Part shown: in pieces, positions 1-12,457 of the stretch
How the letters are laid out: each line of letters opens with the position of its first letter
Numbering within the stretch: the stretch's first letter is position 1
Assembly: GCA_900074885.1 (NCBI GenBank)
Contig: FJUW01000020.1
Location: 88,199-152,198, forward strand
DNA from: Rhynchosporium graminicola
Lineage: Eukaryota; Ascomycota; Leotiomycetes; Helotiales; Ploettnerulaceae
Direction of reading: 5' to 3'
Length of the DNA stretch: 64,000 bases
Made by a program: the position numbers and the translations under genes
Notes under the pieces: generated by a model
What the model was told of the DNA's origin: nothing
Databases searched by the model: none
The model's input: only the letters and a program-made list of their open reading frames with translations

Positions 1-3000
1 GAATTAAGCTTAAGGAAAGAGCTGAGAAGAACCTTAAATACTCCCCCTTATATAAGATATTAGCTGAAGAACTTAAAGTTATTAAGGCGTATATTACTAA
101 TAACTTAGCTAAAGGTTTTATTAAACCTTCTTAAGCACTATACGCTATACTTATTCTTTTCGTTAAAAAAGCTAATAGAAGTCTAAGATTCTATATCGAC
201 TTTCGCGCACTTAATAACCTTACGAGGAAGGATTAATATCTACTGCTATTAATCGATAAAACGCTAGCTAGAATCTCTACTACTAAGATATTTACTAAAC
301 TAGATATTCGCTAAGCGTTCTACCGAATTCGAATAGATCTAGCCTCTAAAGAGTATACGACTTTCCGGACTTATTATAGTATATATAAGTGCAAGGTACT
401 CCCTTTCGGTCTAACTAATAGCCCTACGATATACTAGCGATATATGAATAACGTCTTATTCGATTACTTAGACGACTTCTATATAGTATATCTAGATGAT
501 ATTCTAATCTACTCTAATGACCTACTATAGTATTAATTATACGTATATAAGGTACTATAACGATTATAAGACGCTAGATTATAAGCTAACCTTAAGAAGT
601 ATGAATTTAATATTACTTATACTAAATACTTTAGATTTATTATCTCTACTTCTAGGATCGAGGTAGACCCTAAGAAAGTTAATATTATATAATCTTAGAA
701 TTACTTGACTATAGTTAAGAGCGTATAATTATTCTTAAGCTTTTATAACTTCTACTAATAATTTATTAAGGACTATAGAATTATTATAAAACCTCTTATA
801 TAACTTACTAAAAATAACGTATTATTTCGGTTCGCTAGGGAGTATAAAGACGCTTTTAATTACCTAAAGCACGCTCTTACTTTAGTACTACTCCTCTACT
901 ACTATTAGTAATATCTACTTTATATAATCGAAACAGACGCTAGTAATAGAGTAATAGCAGGTATACTATCGTAATAGCATGATAAAGACTAGTTCCTAGT
1001 AGCTTACTTCTCTAAGACTATACTACCTGCTGAGCTTAATTATACTATTTATAATAAGGAAATACTTGTAATTATACGATCTTTTAGTAACTGGAGATCT
1101 GAGCTTATAGGCGCACTGTATTAGATCCGCGTTATTACTAATTATAAAGCTCTTAAGTACTTTATAACCTCTAAATAGCTAAACGCACGATAAGCCTGAT
1201 AGGCCGAGCTACTCGTAGATTATAACTTTATAATTACCTATCGACTTAAGAAGCATAATCTACTCGCCGATGCTCTCTCTCGTAGAATAGATAAATTAGA
1301 TAACTAGAATAACGCTAAGAGAACTTAGCGTTTATAGTAGCTATTACGCGAAGACTAAATCGATCTAGTACTACTTATAAGTAACCTCCGGAATAGCTCT
1401 AACTCTATAGATAACTCTAAGCTTATCAACGCTTTAGAAGTCGCTGACCTATCGCTAGTCTTTTCTATAGTATAGTAAGTACTTAACGCTAATTGCACTA
1501 CGCTATTACTCTAAGCTTTATAGAAATAAGCTCTCTTTACTACTCCTAGAAAACTAACTATAGAAAAAGATCTTCTACTTTATAAAAGAAGACTAATTAT
1601 ACTTAACGTCTTATACTTTCGCACGCTACTTATACGCGAAGTATATGACCGATTAGAGACTACTTATCTAAGTGCAAAGAAGACCTTATAACTACTAGTA
1701 TTATAATACTAGTAGTACGGAATCGCTTTAACTATTAACTAGTACTACTATAACTATTATACTTACTAACGAATTTAAGTACTGCGTAATAAGAAACCGG
1801 GCCTCCTCTAACCTCTACTTATACTATCACGTCTATAGGAATATATTATAATTAACTACTATAGCTTTAACTGCGATAAATATAGCTATGATAACGTTCT
1901 CGTATTTATCGACTGTTTTAGTAAATAAGTAATTAGTATTCTATACCGAAAGACCTCTAATACGCGCGACCTTATAAAGCTTTACTTATACTAAATATAC
2001 AAATATTTCGGAGCTCTATTAATAATTACCTCTAATAGAGGGCCTTAATTCGTTTCCTGTTTTTAGATTATAATTATTATAATTCTTAGTACTAAAAGAT
2101 AGCTTTCTGCAATAGACTACTTGTAAACAGATAGCTAAATAGAGATCTATAACTAATATCTCTAACGCAGATTACGACTTTTTATCTCTTACTATTAAGA
2201 CGACTAGTCGGAATTCTTACTTATTATAGACTAAGCCTAGATAACTCTCCCTTACGAATCCCTTAGAGATCTCTTACCCTTTAAAGTCGTTTATAGATAT
2301 ATACCCCGCGTTAATTAGAATTAGAAAGACCTACTTAACTATACTACGCTTACTAATAAGTTAAATACTTAGTAAGCTCTAGATTACGCTAATCGCTTAC
2401 GCGATACTTAAACTACTACTTAATCTAGCTTCTAACGTGTATAAGCTAAGATATCCTAATCTTATAATCGCTTACGCTATAAAGTCGACTTCACTATAAA
2501 CGACCTTATCTAGCTAGATATATGCTACTTTATAAGTACTCGACTTAGTAAAAAACTCGACTTCCCGATTAATAGACCCTTCTATATAATTGAAAAGGTC
2601 GGAAGCTCTTATTATCTAGAGCTCCCTACTAGTATAAAAGTATATAACGTATTCCCTGCTACTAAGCTATAGAAGTATCTAAACGACCCCTTACTAGGAT
2701 AAACCTTACTACTGCTACTACTTATTAATATTACTAGTAATAATAAATAGGAGATCGAAGATATACTTACGTGCCGCAAGCAGCGTAATAGCCTCTTATA
2801 CCGAGTTTCCTAATTAAATCAAGATATCGATCTCATATAGTACGATACTATAGATATTAAATACGCTCCTACTAAGCTATAATAATTCCACCTTAATAAC
2901 CTAACGTAAGCTAGACCTCCTGCTAAACTACCTATTTAGCTGAAAGCTTTCTACGATGGAATTAATAATTACGACTACCTTAATAGTAATAAGGAGATAG

Positions 3001-3715
3001 ACTAACGCTCGAGGGCGAGCTTTTTTCGGAGGGAGGAGTAGTATAATAACTAGTCAGGTTTAGAGGTCTCTCCCTATTAGTGGAAACACTTACTACTAAG
3101 CGAGATTACACGAGTAGAGTTTAGGGGCCCCTTTTCATATATATACTTCTATTCTCTCTCTACTTCTTTACTCCTTAGTTGTAGATTCTCAAGTGATTCT
3201 TACTACTTCATATTTATAGTAATATGAGGTCTTATTACTCAGGTAGTTTTGAGACCTTTCTAGAGCAAGCGTCACACTTAGTATTCTTAAATAAGAGATA
3301 CAGATAGGCCAGCGAAAGACATCCGTATAAATTGCTCTGATTCGAGTATTAAAGACGAAAATCTCCCCCGGTAGTCTCTTAAGCGATTAGCTCTCCCTTT
3401 AGTATTAGAGCCTCTGATATAGCGGTATATAGATTAGTGCTACTAGTAAACCTCTACAAGTTTCCGGTTTATCGCAGGGGTTCCAGGGTAAGTAAGGGCT
3501 ATAAAAGGTCTCTTATATAAAGGGGTCGTGGTTTAGAGACTTAATTTTACCTTATAAACTTGGAATTACTACTATATTAAGGGGCGTCTGAGATATATAT
3601 ATAGTAAAAGTCTTGATTCTTCTAAATACTATAGTACGAGGAGCTATCTAAGTGATAATGACTAATAGACACTAAGTGTCTGTCCCTGTCCCGTGACATC
3701 TCCTGTCCCGTGACA
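1..3715 (+). mobile_element. RIP-degraded Ty3/gypsy LTR retrotransposon (chromodomain type), 5' part outside window
   Basis: Reading the + strand through many stop codons gives a pol polyprotein in the order reverse transcriptase, RNase H, integrase, chromodomain. RT shows FYIDFRALNN near 190-220 and the catalytic YLDD at 489-500. The RNase H end shows LADALSR at about 1263-1283. The integrase core runs from about 1880 to 2240, with FIDCFSK near 1902-1925 followed by a recognisable TSNRGP-type stretch. A chromodomain-like segment (EIEDILTCRKQRNSLLYRVS) starts near 2751. A purine-rich tract at 3027-3038 precedes the presumed 3' LTR. Stops are mostly TAA/TAG where CAA/CAG or TGG would be expected, and the DNA is TA-rich: the pattern of repeat-induced point mutation. 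The element is dead. It belongs to the chromovirus branch of Ty3/gypsy by domain order. The 5' LTR and gag are not in the window. Confidence 0.88.
3039..3715 (+). repeat. Probable 3' LTR of the gypsy element
   Basis: The stretch lies directly after the polypurine-like tract and ends in CCCGTGACA, immediately next to recognisable MFS transporter coding sequence on the other strand. The 14-mer CCTGTCCCGTGACA occurs twice near the end (3685-3698 and 3702-3715), the second copy forming the terminus. No ORF is visible. The left boundary is inferred from the tract only, because the matching 5' LTR is outside the window; a starting point several bases either side is possible. Confidence 0.5.
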
Positions 3716-4449
3716 AGGCACGACTTCTAGAAGAGATCATAAGCACAATTACACTCAGAATAGCATAAACTTACCTTTCTTCATTATCACAGGCTTCAGA
3801 CGCCATTGCCCACATCAAGGCAGCGCTAGTATAAAGACCACCACCGCAAAGCAGAAAGACTGGCCATAGCCAGACTAGGCGAAGGGGAAATATTTGAGGA
3901 TATAAGCCTACAGAATCCTGATGAATACCACGCCGTAAACCAAGGACTAGAGCAGGGGAGACTTCACTCACAGACTGCGAATATCAGGATCAAAGAGCCC
4001 ATCACACCCAACAAAGATCCTGTCATGACCTTCCGACGTCCATACTTGTCTCCGAGCTTTCCAGTTGGAATAGCAACAAGCAGCACTACAATTGTAAATT
4101 TGAGACTCAGATATCAGCAGACTTGAGTGTTACCTGGAGCAGTATCAAGCAATAACTTCCAGCCTCTAATAGTTGCAAGATCATGCTGAATTTCCGCGAT
4201 CTTACACAAAGCCTCCGGTATCGATCCTCCATGACCAATGATGCTAAGATCATGCACGCTATAGTACGAGAAACACAATGATTGCTCGAACAGCTCTATC
4301 AGAGGTACGACCAAGAGAATTTCGCGAAAGGCCAAGAGAAAGTGTACGCCCATGAAAAAGAAAAGGTGGGCTAGCAAATGCTTTGCATCACCTTTAGAAG
4401 CCTTCATACTGGGTTTAGCGTTCTCAATTAGAGCATGAGAATCACCCAA
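3716..4449 (-). pseudogene. MFS transporter, truncated by the retrotransposon
   Basis: Spliced pieces read as an MFS transporter related to fungal efflux-type proteins. Exon A (about 4449-4134) carries a first membrane helix, then CKIAEIQHDLATIRGW. A 48-bp intron (4133-4086) joins it in phase to exon B (4085-3972), which has MFS motif A, GKLGDKYGRRKVM, between helices 2 and 3. A 64-bp intron (3971-3908) leads to exon C (3907-3775), encoding another helix pair and MWAMASEACDNEER. A last intron (3774-3727) opens exon D, which runs only about 11 bases before the retrotransposon terminus at 3715. Everything after roughly helix 5 is missing. The first codon of the open frame is TTG, so the true start is either the ATG at about 4408 or in an upstream exon I cannot place. 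All splice junctions are still canonical, so the break seems due to the insertion rather than old decay. Confidence 0.75.
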
Positions 4450-5465
4450 GCTCCTGAGTCCTCACGAAGCATTCGTAATATATTTTCGTAAGGTTGTATG
4501 TATTTCAAGAGGATTGTCCCCAGTGCGCCACAATTCACAAGTTTTTCTTGCTAATACTTTCGGACCTTTCATCCGTATTCTAGCGGTAAAAGATATCAAT
4601 AAATACCGTCTTTGAAACCTGACAAACATTAACAGCTCTCTTGAACTTCTTGTGATGGGATTGGATTCTTTCGGCTTGAAGGTATCAAGAAGTGTGGGGA
4701 TCTGCAGACATTTCCGCTTCGTTCGCGGAAATCCTCTCGCCTTCTTATGCTCGAGTCTAGCGCCAGACACATCTTAAAAAATAGCTAAGATGAAGCGTGC
4801 TTTCCAAAACATCTCTCTTTCAGCGTTAGGTATACTCATAGCGAGTAAGGCTCTTCACTAACTACTTTGAGGTTTCTGAGAAGTATGGAGATGATGATTA
4901 GCGTATGAAACAGACATATCAACAGAGGCTTGATAAGTCTTGGTCTGCATAGGTCGTCGCATCGATGGATATGAGCTTCGATGACCCGCCCAATTATATT
5001 GTTGTTATATATGTATAGGTTGTGACCTCCAAGCTGCTTACAGCAGCTTATCGTGTGATTCATGTGACTCACATGACTACAAATATCGTATGCTACACGA
5101 CATGCACTAAAGTCCCCATAATTTGTTCTCAATGGAGCTCGAGCAACGTGGAGGTATATTCCTTGCGGTACTTGTCTTCGTGGAAAAAGAGGATACTACT
5201 GTGTAACTACACAAGTGCGAGTTGGCGTTCCATGATTGGTGGTATTTGAGAATCGTACTCAAATATCAAGGCTCTGGTCCCATCACCAACTCCGGACGAA
5301 AATGAAGCAGGAATTTCCACCTGAAGCCTCGCTTTTAAGCTTCTGCCTTGCCAACCCTCACCCACAAAATCAGAGCAAAACCCCATAATCTACGTGACAG
5401 TAAGAATCATAGCGAGAATTCTCATTCTGTCAATTAACTCTAGAGATGTGGCATGTCTCAATCAA
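4450..5465. other. Gene-free stretch upstream of the MFS pseudogene
   Basis: Short open frames on both strands have no recognisable motif or convincing splice structure. It probably holds the promoter of the MFS pseudogene (- strand). A plausible acceptor (GAGGACTCAG, - strand, near 4458) hints that a 5' exon of that gene may lie here. Nothing else is seen. Confidence 0.4.
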
Positions 5466-5722
5466 CTAGTCCTGGCACAAAGTTTGAAGGATTTGAAGGA
5501 GATGGTGGTATTTTTCGAGCACCGCTTCGGGATTACAGAAACACGTGAAATCATCTGATCCCGTGTGCATACCTCATTTGGCAAGAAGCCATATCTGGGT
5601 TGAATGTAAGTTTTGAAGAGCGGTTTAGTGACCGTGAAGATCCCCGCGAGAAAGAAAATGGGTTTGACGGCTACAAAGATTCCCATTCCATAGACATAAT
5701 CGAGGATTCCAATCTTCCAGAT
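5466..5722 (-). pseudogene. Two exon-like pieces of an unrecognised integral membrane protein
   Basis: A - strand frame from about 5722 to 5573 encodes a hydrophobic segment (YGMGIFVAVKPIFFLAGIF) followed by IQPRYGFLPNE. It joins through a canonical 48-bp intron (5572-5525, GTATGC...CCGAAG) to a short last exon (5524-5466) ending EKYHHLLQILQTLCQD and a stop. Splicing restores frame, which argues these are real coding remains. Upstream, the frame meets a TGA and no clean acceptor or earlier exon is visible, so this is either the 3' end of a decayed gene or a gene whose 5' exons I cannot resolve. I do not recognise the family. Confidence 0.32.
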
Positions 5723-6907
5723 CGAGTCAATAGATCAATTAAATATCTATGCAAGAGAACGAATAAGTTGAGGAGAACTTAGTAACCTCCCTAAGGGAAA
5801 ATGAAGTCAACAAAGACACTCCAAAATTCATATATATATATTTCTTCCACCCGTCTTATCGCTCATACGAAGCTGAAATATTTCCTCACAGGCGATCCTT
5901 AGAGCTCAGATGATAATTCAAAGTCATGAAAGTGCGAAAGGAAATTAGAAAAAGTATTAGCCTTTAGCCACGAGTCTATTAAGGGTAATATTCACGTGTC
6001 GTAAGAATACTTCCAGTATTTTATTCCGCTAAATTTCTATCATAGTCACGATGAGAAATACAGAACTTTTAAACTCGCTTTACTTAGCACAAAGCTAGGC
6101 AGGCCTCAAGTCTAATGTACTCATATCTTTGAGAACTCTCAGACCTCTCGCAGGTAAGGAGAGGACTGCTGTGGCATGTATTCCAAACAAAAAGCGAATT
6201 AGGAATAGCAAGCACACACCCCATTAATCCCAAATCATCAACACCTTCCTCAAAAACAGAAACGAAAAACATTAAACCAAAAAATTATAAAACACGAAAA
6301 ATATCTCTCCCTCTACAACCCAAGACGAAGGAAAATTTTAAGCGAGGTCACATAAACAACGCAGCCCCATAATTCAATTCCCATTTTTTCCATCGCGTAC
6401 AGGCCTGTGTCAGCGCTATGATGAAAGTCTACCGTAAAAATCTCCTCCTATTTTATATTAAGGATTTACCACTATAGCAAGACATACCAAGGATACCCAA
6501 TGACATAATAAATATCGTTCCCCCATCCGCACAATCACACCGGTCACAACGAGGCCAAGCAAGCCAAGGAAAGACTTCAGTAGCGGAGCGAACCCGTCTC
6601 GTAAGATTGACATTAATCAAAGTCATCGTATACACACATGATTTTAGAGTATACCACAGTAATTTCCTGTGTAATCTTTGTAACCCAGACTTCTAATTAA
6701 CCTAGATAGTTTATGTGTTCGATGAAGTGGTACTGTACTATAAAGTCACATAAATATTTGACAATTTTCTCAGGGTAAACCATAGAGTCTCGAAACTTCA
6801 GATTACCCATGCTTGGCACTGTCACGGCATAACACAAAAGCAGTCACGGAGAAGGATATCTTGAATAAAATGTTTCTATCTCACTAAGAAGTTCTTCACC
6901 CTATAAC
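5723..6907. other. Gene-free stretch
   Basis: AT-rich, with only short unsupported ORFs on either strand. It contains the 3' flank of the hypothetical gene that ends at 6908. No RNA gene, repeat or domain was recognised. Confidence 0.4.
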
Positions 6908-8934
6908 CTATTGATCGGCTAAAGCAGCTAGTTGTCCACTCTGTACAGCTTTCGTAGTCTCAGAACAGATCTGGTACAGCTTTCCAAGATTCTTTGTCTC
7001 TTCAGCTTGTTCAGCTGTTGCGGGTACGTACAAGGGGGGGGCAAACACTTCGTTCGTCACCGTCGGTCTTACTCTAACATTTTCACGTTTTGAGCCCCCG
7101 AAGATGATCCAATTCCTCGCCGTCCAACGCTGAGTGCTGCCTTTCCTCCGTTTAACATCTCTCTCCGAACCTGAAACTCCGCCAGAATTAGCGATCGGTC
7201 TCTCGTTCTCGTTGCCGGCTAACATCGGAGCTGGGCTTGCGTTTCTCTCTATATCTAAATTTTCATAAAGTTGCCACCTCTCTCTAGTAGTCTTCTTATC
7301 CCTCTTCAACTGTGCGATGACGTGCTTCGTGACGGGACTCTCTGGCAACGACTCGAATTTGTTAATGAGTTCTTGGTTGTGATCGAGTTCAGGGTTGTGA
7401 TCACGACTTTGACGGGGAGATGTAACCTCTCTTCTTCTTCTGGGGGAATCGACTTCGCCCTGGACGATCTGAACTTTCTGTTCTTGAATTATCTATGAAG
7501 CATTGATGTTAGCTTGGTCTTCAATATGATGATGATCGTCATGTAAGAAATAAATGCTCAATCAGTAACCCACATCGACAAGTTCAAGTGCCAAGGCGTT
7601 CTTCATATCCTGTAAATAGGTCGAATCGATGATATCCTTCATTACCATCTTGTACGTAACTTTCAAGTCCGCGATGGGTTTGTGGACTTTAATACCTATG
7701 TAATGGGAGTCAGTAATTCTCATGTTGGGAGAAACTTAAGAGAAGAATAAGACGTCTTGTAAGATTAGCTTGAGACATGCGGAAAAGGAAAGTACGGGCT
7801 CCCGAATCACCTACATATAATACTTTCTCCACTCTTATTACTTTGGGAATCTCCATCGATAGGATTCCTCGATCGATCAACGGATGAGTAAGCTGGGACT
7901 TCGCTTCGAGGAGGCGATCTCGTCGCGGCGACTGGTGGTGTTGAGCTATAAGTCTCGGGCAGCAATACCTCCTGATCAGGCACATGATCTTTGTACATGC
8001 CGAAGTAACCATTGGATGCTGCACCCTCAGAGACATCGTGTGCACCACGGTCATCGATGGCTGTATCCTGGAGACCATCCACTGTCTCTCGTTGAAAGTT
8101 CGGGTCTGCAGGTGTCGCATCGTTAAGCTCTTTGTCCCCATCCTCGATCTCGTCGGGATGCTGTAAGTTGTTTCCACTGCTTTCTGAAGGTAGAAGTACA
8201 AGGCCGAGTCCAGATGGCACTTCAGTGGAGTTAGCCGCCCCAATGGCCCAACACGCTGATCTGCCCAATGTTGTACATGGTAATCCAACTGTCTCTGAAA
8301 CAGGTCCAGGTGGTGGCGCCGACCCTGGATCTAAAGAATGATAAGGAGAAATGTGCGTTTTATTGCTTGGATTTGGAACTGTGACGTCTTCGAAGCGCAA
8401 AATTGGACGATGCGAGTCCATATCTCCTCCCCCGGAATCACTCGTGGATATAGTGAACCCCGATATTCTGTTATTATTCAAATCTCGTTCCTGCTTTCTT
8501 GACAGTGCGAATTTCTCCCCCCGGTTCTGCATTTCCATTTGCACACGATGCGAGTCCAAATCTCGGTCCTGTTCGGAAACAGGCACGGGCGTGAAACCCG
8601 AAATTCTGTTATCTTCAAAATCTGTTTGCTGCTCTCTTCGTGTGGGTATCTCCCCCCTGTCTTCTCTTTCCATAAACTGCCGATTACGCTTCTCTAACTC
8701 GGGTTGCCTGACAATAACTCTGCAGTACAAATATCGAATACAAGCTTCTCGCTCCTCCCGATCGTTGATCTCCTGATAGCTCTGGCGAGGTCTGCTTTTT
8801 GCGGGTGCGGGCGCGGGCGCTGGTAATTTGGAAGATGGTTCGGTATTCCTTTCGGTATTCCTTTCTGGATTCCTTTCTGGGACGGTTGACTCCTTGCTTG
8901 AGTGTTTGAAGATCTTGTCTAAGAAGCGGGCCAT
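6908..8934 (-). CDS. Hypothetical 599-residue charged, low-complexity protein
   Basis: Three exons fit in phase: 8934-7842, 7695-7574 and 7492-6908. The introns have GTAATA...CATAG and GTGGGT...CATAG ends, and the total of 1800 nt includes the stop. The ATG at 8934 opens the frame MARFLDKIFKHSSK. Residues about 15-35 contain short PERN/TERN repeats. The next part is Pro/Ala-rich, then a long hydrophilic region rich in Arg, Glu and Ser, with repeated phrases such as DFEDNRISGFT and DLNNNRISGFT. The third exon is basic (RDVKRRKGSTQRW) and ends in QLAALADQ. No signal peptide, membrane segment or catalytic motif is visible. I do not recognise a family; the composition suggests a largely disordered protein. 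Coding status rests on three long frames that splice together cleanly. Confidence 0.6.
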
Positions 8935-11317
8935 TGATAAAGATAATACTTTTCCGGATAGCCTATGTTTGTAATGAGTGATGAAGAAAAAATGAATAAT
9001 GACATTTACTGAGACGGAAGAGAGGTGGAAGATTTAAGTAGGAATCTAACGAGGTACTTTTCCTCTTCGCAAGGGAAACGAATGTTTGAGGAAGGTGCAA
9101 TCGCGCATCGAGGCCAGCGGAGCTCGTCTCGGGTGAAGCGATTTGGGACCTCTTAGTAAATTCATCATCTCAGATTTCAAGGCCATTATAGACCTACGTG
9201 AACTTCAAGGCTTAATTCAGGTAATGCCCTAAGAAACTTTTTTGAGTTTCTCGTTGACCTGCGACCTTGATCGATATCTGTCCAGGAGGCCAGAAAATTA
9301 CTGACAAGGACTGCCCAGTGGCTATGTACATTGATCAACTCGTAACTGGATACTGAAGTCACAAAAATGACAGGAAATTACCCGAAGTGATGTTTGAAAG
9401 TCATCTATGGTTTGGATAACTTTACCGAAGAGAGTATATCAGAGTGTTAGGTTTACTACCATATCAATAGATAGGAAGTTATTCAATCGACTTCACCTAA
9501 AGATTACCAACGAGACAGACAAGAATGGTAGTATGAAACTCTTATCCTTGAACTTGTGTGATGTCGCGATCCATAACATTGACGAAGCATAAAGTAGCTA
9601 GTTCTCTCTGGTATCACGATAAAGTCCTATAACACTCTTCTGATATTGAATAACAATCTATATAAGCTCCCTCAGTACCATGTAAATCCAAAATAACCGC
9701 TTTCAGTATGCTCTCATACCATGCTCGTAACTCCAAAACACCTCTCCCTCAAAATCTCAAGTATTCTGTCTTCTTTTCCCTCCTTCAAGACATCCGTCCC
9801 TCAATTTTAACAAAGTCCTCCAATCTCTCCCTCCACTATGATAGAATTATATGAATGCGTAGTACTATCCAGATGGCCGGAAAACTCTTTATATGGTATG
9901 GTATGCCAAGTATACAGTGTACGCCTATTAACAGTAGTTCTAAGTACTGGATACCAATTTCTGACACACTACACTAAAACAGCTCCCCAGAACGAACCGT
10001 TCAATAATCTCATAACTTTAACTCGAATTTTGACTTCACATACTTATCATTTGCTATCAAATCGTAGCACCGGCTCAGCTCAAGCTTCACCGAATACAAG
10101 TCTGGCCTGTCTCGCTTAATAGCTCAAGGGGGCAGGCAATTAAACGTTATCATCAGATCAGCCAGAACATAACTTGCTAGACTCTTAATCGAATCCCACT
10201 TGACCAGTAACGGGAAGACTCCAGCCTCATGCAGTATAGAGATTCGGTTAAATTAAGTCAGGTTACATTCAAGGTAGTACTCAACGCATCTCAACTCAAC
10301 TCATCTGGAGGTAAACGCATTTATTTAGAAATTATTCTGCCCAAATGACACTATTTTCTCTCCACGACGAAAAATACTCGGAGCATAACATTACCACGAC
10401 CATTCCTAGAATTCGAGAGTTTTTTTATTTATAATCACTACGCTCGCCTCGTACCCTTCCTCCCCATCATGAACAGCTTCAGATAAAAGCGCACTCCATC
10501 TAATCAGCACATACAAACCCATCAAAAATCAAGAATCGAAAGCCTCGAACCCGAAAACGAACGAGAACCACTTTAACAACCAGCTAGCTATCAAAATCCC
10601 ATTCACTCACTCATCCAGGATCCCCAAAAATCCAAGAAAAAAAAAATATAAAAAACCCCATTTTTCTCCCTCTTCTCGACATAAAATTCCAATCAGAGGA
10701 CTCGGAGAATCTTAATATCGATCGACGCGTGAAGTAAAACTACCCATCTATACCAGAACAAAAATCCTCCCTCTCGAGCAAATCCCTTGAGTTGCAGGCC
10801 ACATGTATCATGAACCGAATATTCCCATCCCTCTACGCTCTTACAACGGTTTGATTGTGCTATATTAATGTATATACCAGATCATGATACAAATTGCTAG
10901 CTCACAATCCCATGCACTACCCTCTTCAAATTTCTCAGACCTACTTATTGTCCTAGCCTCCCGTGAGGACAAAGAAATCGAGCCTAGACCGTTCGATCAC
11001 TAGCCAATTCATTATCGTGTGTAGGCAGCCAAGCCAAGCTCCTTCACATAGGTATCTGCTCTTTCTCGATGGTCACTTGTCAAGTTATGCTCGTATCTGG
11101 AAGATCGAAATTGATAACAATATTCAGATTAAACGAGTCTGTCTCTATGTCGAGCCGTGGGTTTGGTATAAAACGCCTTCGCTAATGCAAATCCAAAAAT
11201 CACCCAAATGAACACCTCCGACCCAGCCAAAACCTTTTCCAGTCTTACATTACAATCCCATAGCGCCACCTTGATCAGGCTACTACAAGCCTAACCTTCC
11301 ACATAATAATCAATATT
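8935..11317. other. 2.4 kb gene-free stretch
   Basis: It lies between the start of the hypothetical gene (8934, -) and the end of the cyclin-box gene (11318, -). It should include the promoter of the former and the 3' flank of the latter. An A-rich run lies near 10628-10655. ORFs such as 9838-10119 (+) have no coding character that I can recognise. Confidence 0.4.
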
Positions 11318-12457
11318 TTATACCCGAAACTCACGATCCAACCAAAAGCTCAATTGCTCAATTGGCCCGATCCTTCCCGCCGTCCGATCTGGTAGGTATG
11401 AATAAGGATCCGTTTTCGACAGCGGAAACGCACTCCTGGTCTCGCCCTCCACATCCCTCATCCCCCTCACGATCTTCACTCCCGGCGTCTCAATAGGCGT
11501 ACTCAACTTTCCCTCTCCCAATACAGCTTTACCCCTCCCAGGTACCGACCTAGCCAGACCTTGATCAAAGCTCCCAAAGCATGTATCTGCGTCATCCCAA
11601 TCTTCACCATCGCTATGAATCTCAGGCGTGGATTGCTGGCCTGCTCGTTCCATGTCTTCCAGTGCTTCCAGGATGATACTCTCCTCCCAAAGTGGGAGTA
11701 ATCTGTATCCTAGATTTTCGAGGAGACAACGCTGTGTGTAATTTATCTGTGGACAAGTCCAGATTTCCTTGGCCCATTCGATGGCATACTGGATGGTATG
11801 CTGCTGTTCATCGTCGAGGAATTTTACGGCTAGGATCAGGGCGGAGAGACTAATAAGTTCGGGGTGGATGGAGTCGATGTGCTGTGGAGAGGTAGCTGAG
11901 CCAAGGATAGGACTGAAGGATCCGGGAAGTGAATCTGGGATTGAGAGGGGGCAGCCTTTCCGCCATTGGAGGGCGAAGCGGGAGTTTAGCGAGTCGAGAA
12001 TGCATACAGCGAGAGCGATGGTCTCGAGGGGAACATTAGCACGAGTGAGGATTTGATGGACGAGCGGAACGGATGGAGTGGTAAGTGAGGTGGACGAAGG
12101 TATAAGATTTGTGAGGTGAATTGCCGGACCTGCATGTAATATATCTGATTAGCCTGAATTCCTAAAACCAGGGAAGGGAGAAAAGCGAGTCCGGGGAGAT
12201 GTACCGAGGAGTTCTGGATCGAGGATTTCTCCTGGGGATGAGAATGGGTGAGGAGAGTGTTGTCGACTGCTGAGATTGGACTGGGAAGAGGGCGGTGGTG
12301 TAGGTAGACTGGAGAGGGGAACGTATGTTTTGAAAAAGTAGGATTCGTCGTCGGAGGATGAGGATACTGAAGAGGACCGAGATCGAAATGTCATGGGAGG
12401 TGTAATGACTTCTTGTCTGCCTTTTGTCTTTCTCTTGAGGTGGGACGTTGTGAACAT
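11318..12457 (-). CDS. Cyclin-box domain protein (fungal, 354 residues)
   Basis: Two exons, 12457-12205 and 12129-11318, join in phase through an intron with GTACAT...ATGCAG ends (1065 nt with stop). The N-terminus (MFTTSHLKRKTKG) is followed by a Ser-rich low-complexity stretch (SRSSSVSSSSDDES). After the splice comes an N-terminal cyclin-fold pattern: VPLETIALAVCILDSLNSRF, then SLSALILAVKFLDDEQ, then WTCPQINYTQRCLLENLGYR. The spacing of helices and the ALILAVKFLDD segment resemble Pho80/PCL-type and related fungal cyclins, which bind and activate a cyclin-dependent kinase. The C-terminal 140 residues are acidic, then rich in Pro and Arg, without a known domain. Which cyclin class it belongs to is not clear. 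Confidence 0.65.

Noticed and set aside
4462..4770. 102-residue - strand ORF upstream of the MFS pseudogene
   Set aside because: Basic but patternless, no splice link to the transporter frame that I could confirm.
7710..8288. 192-residue - strand ORF overlapping the hypothetical gene
   Set aside because: It lies in another frame of the same strand, across the exon 1/intron 1 boundary; the longer frame gives an exact three-exon model.
8351..8776. 141-residue + strand ORF rich in Ser and Cys
   Set aside because: It is the antisense shadow of the long exon of the 6908-8934 gene, which splices in frame with two other exons.
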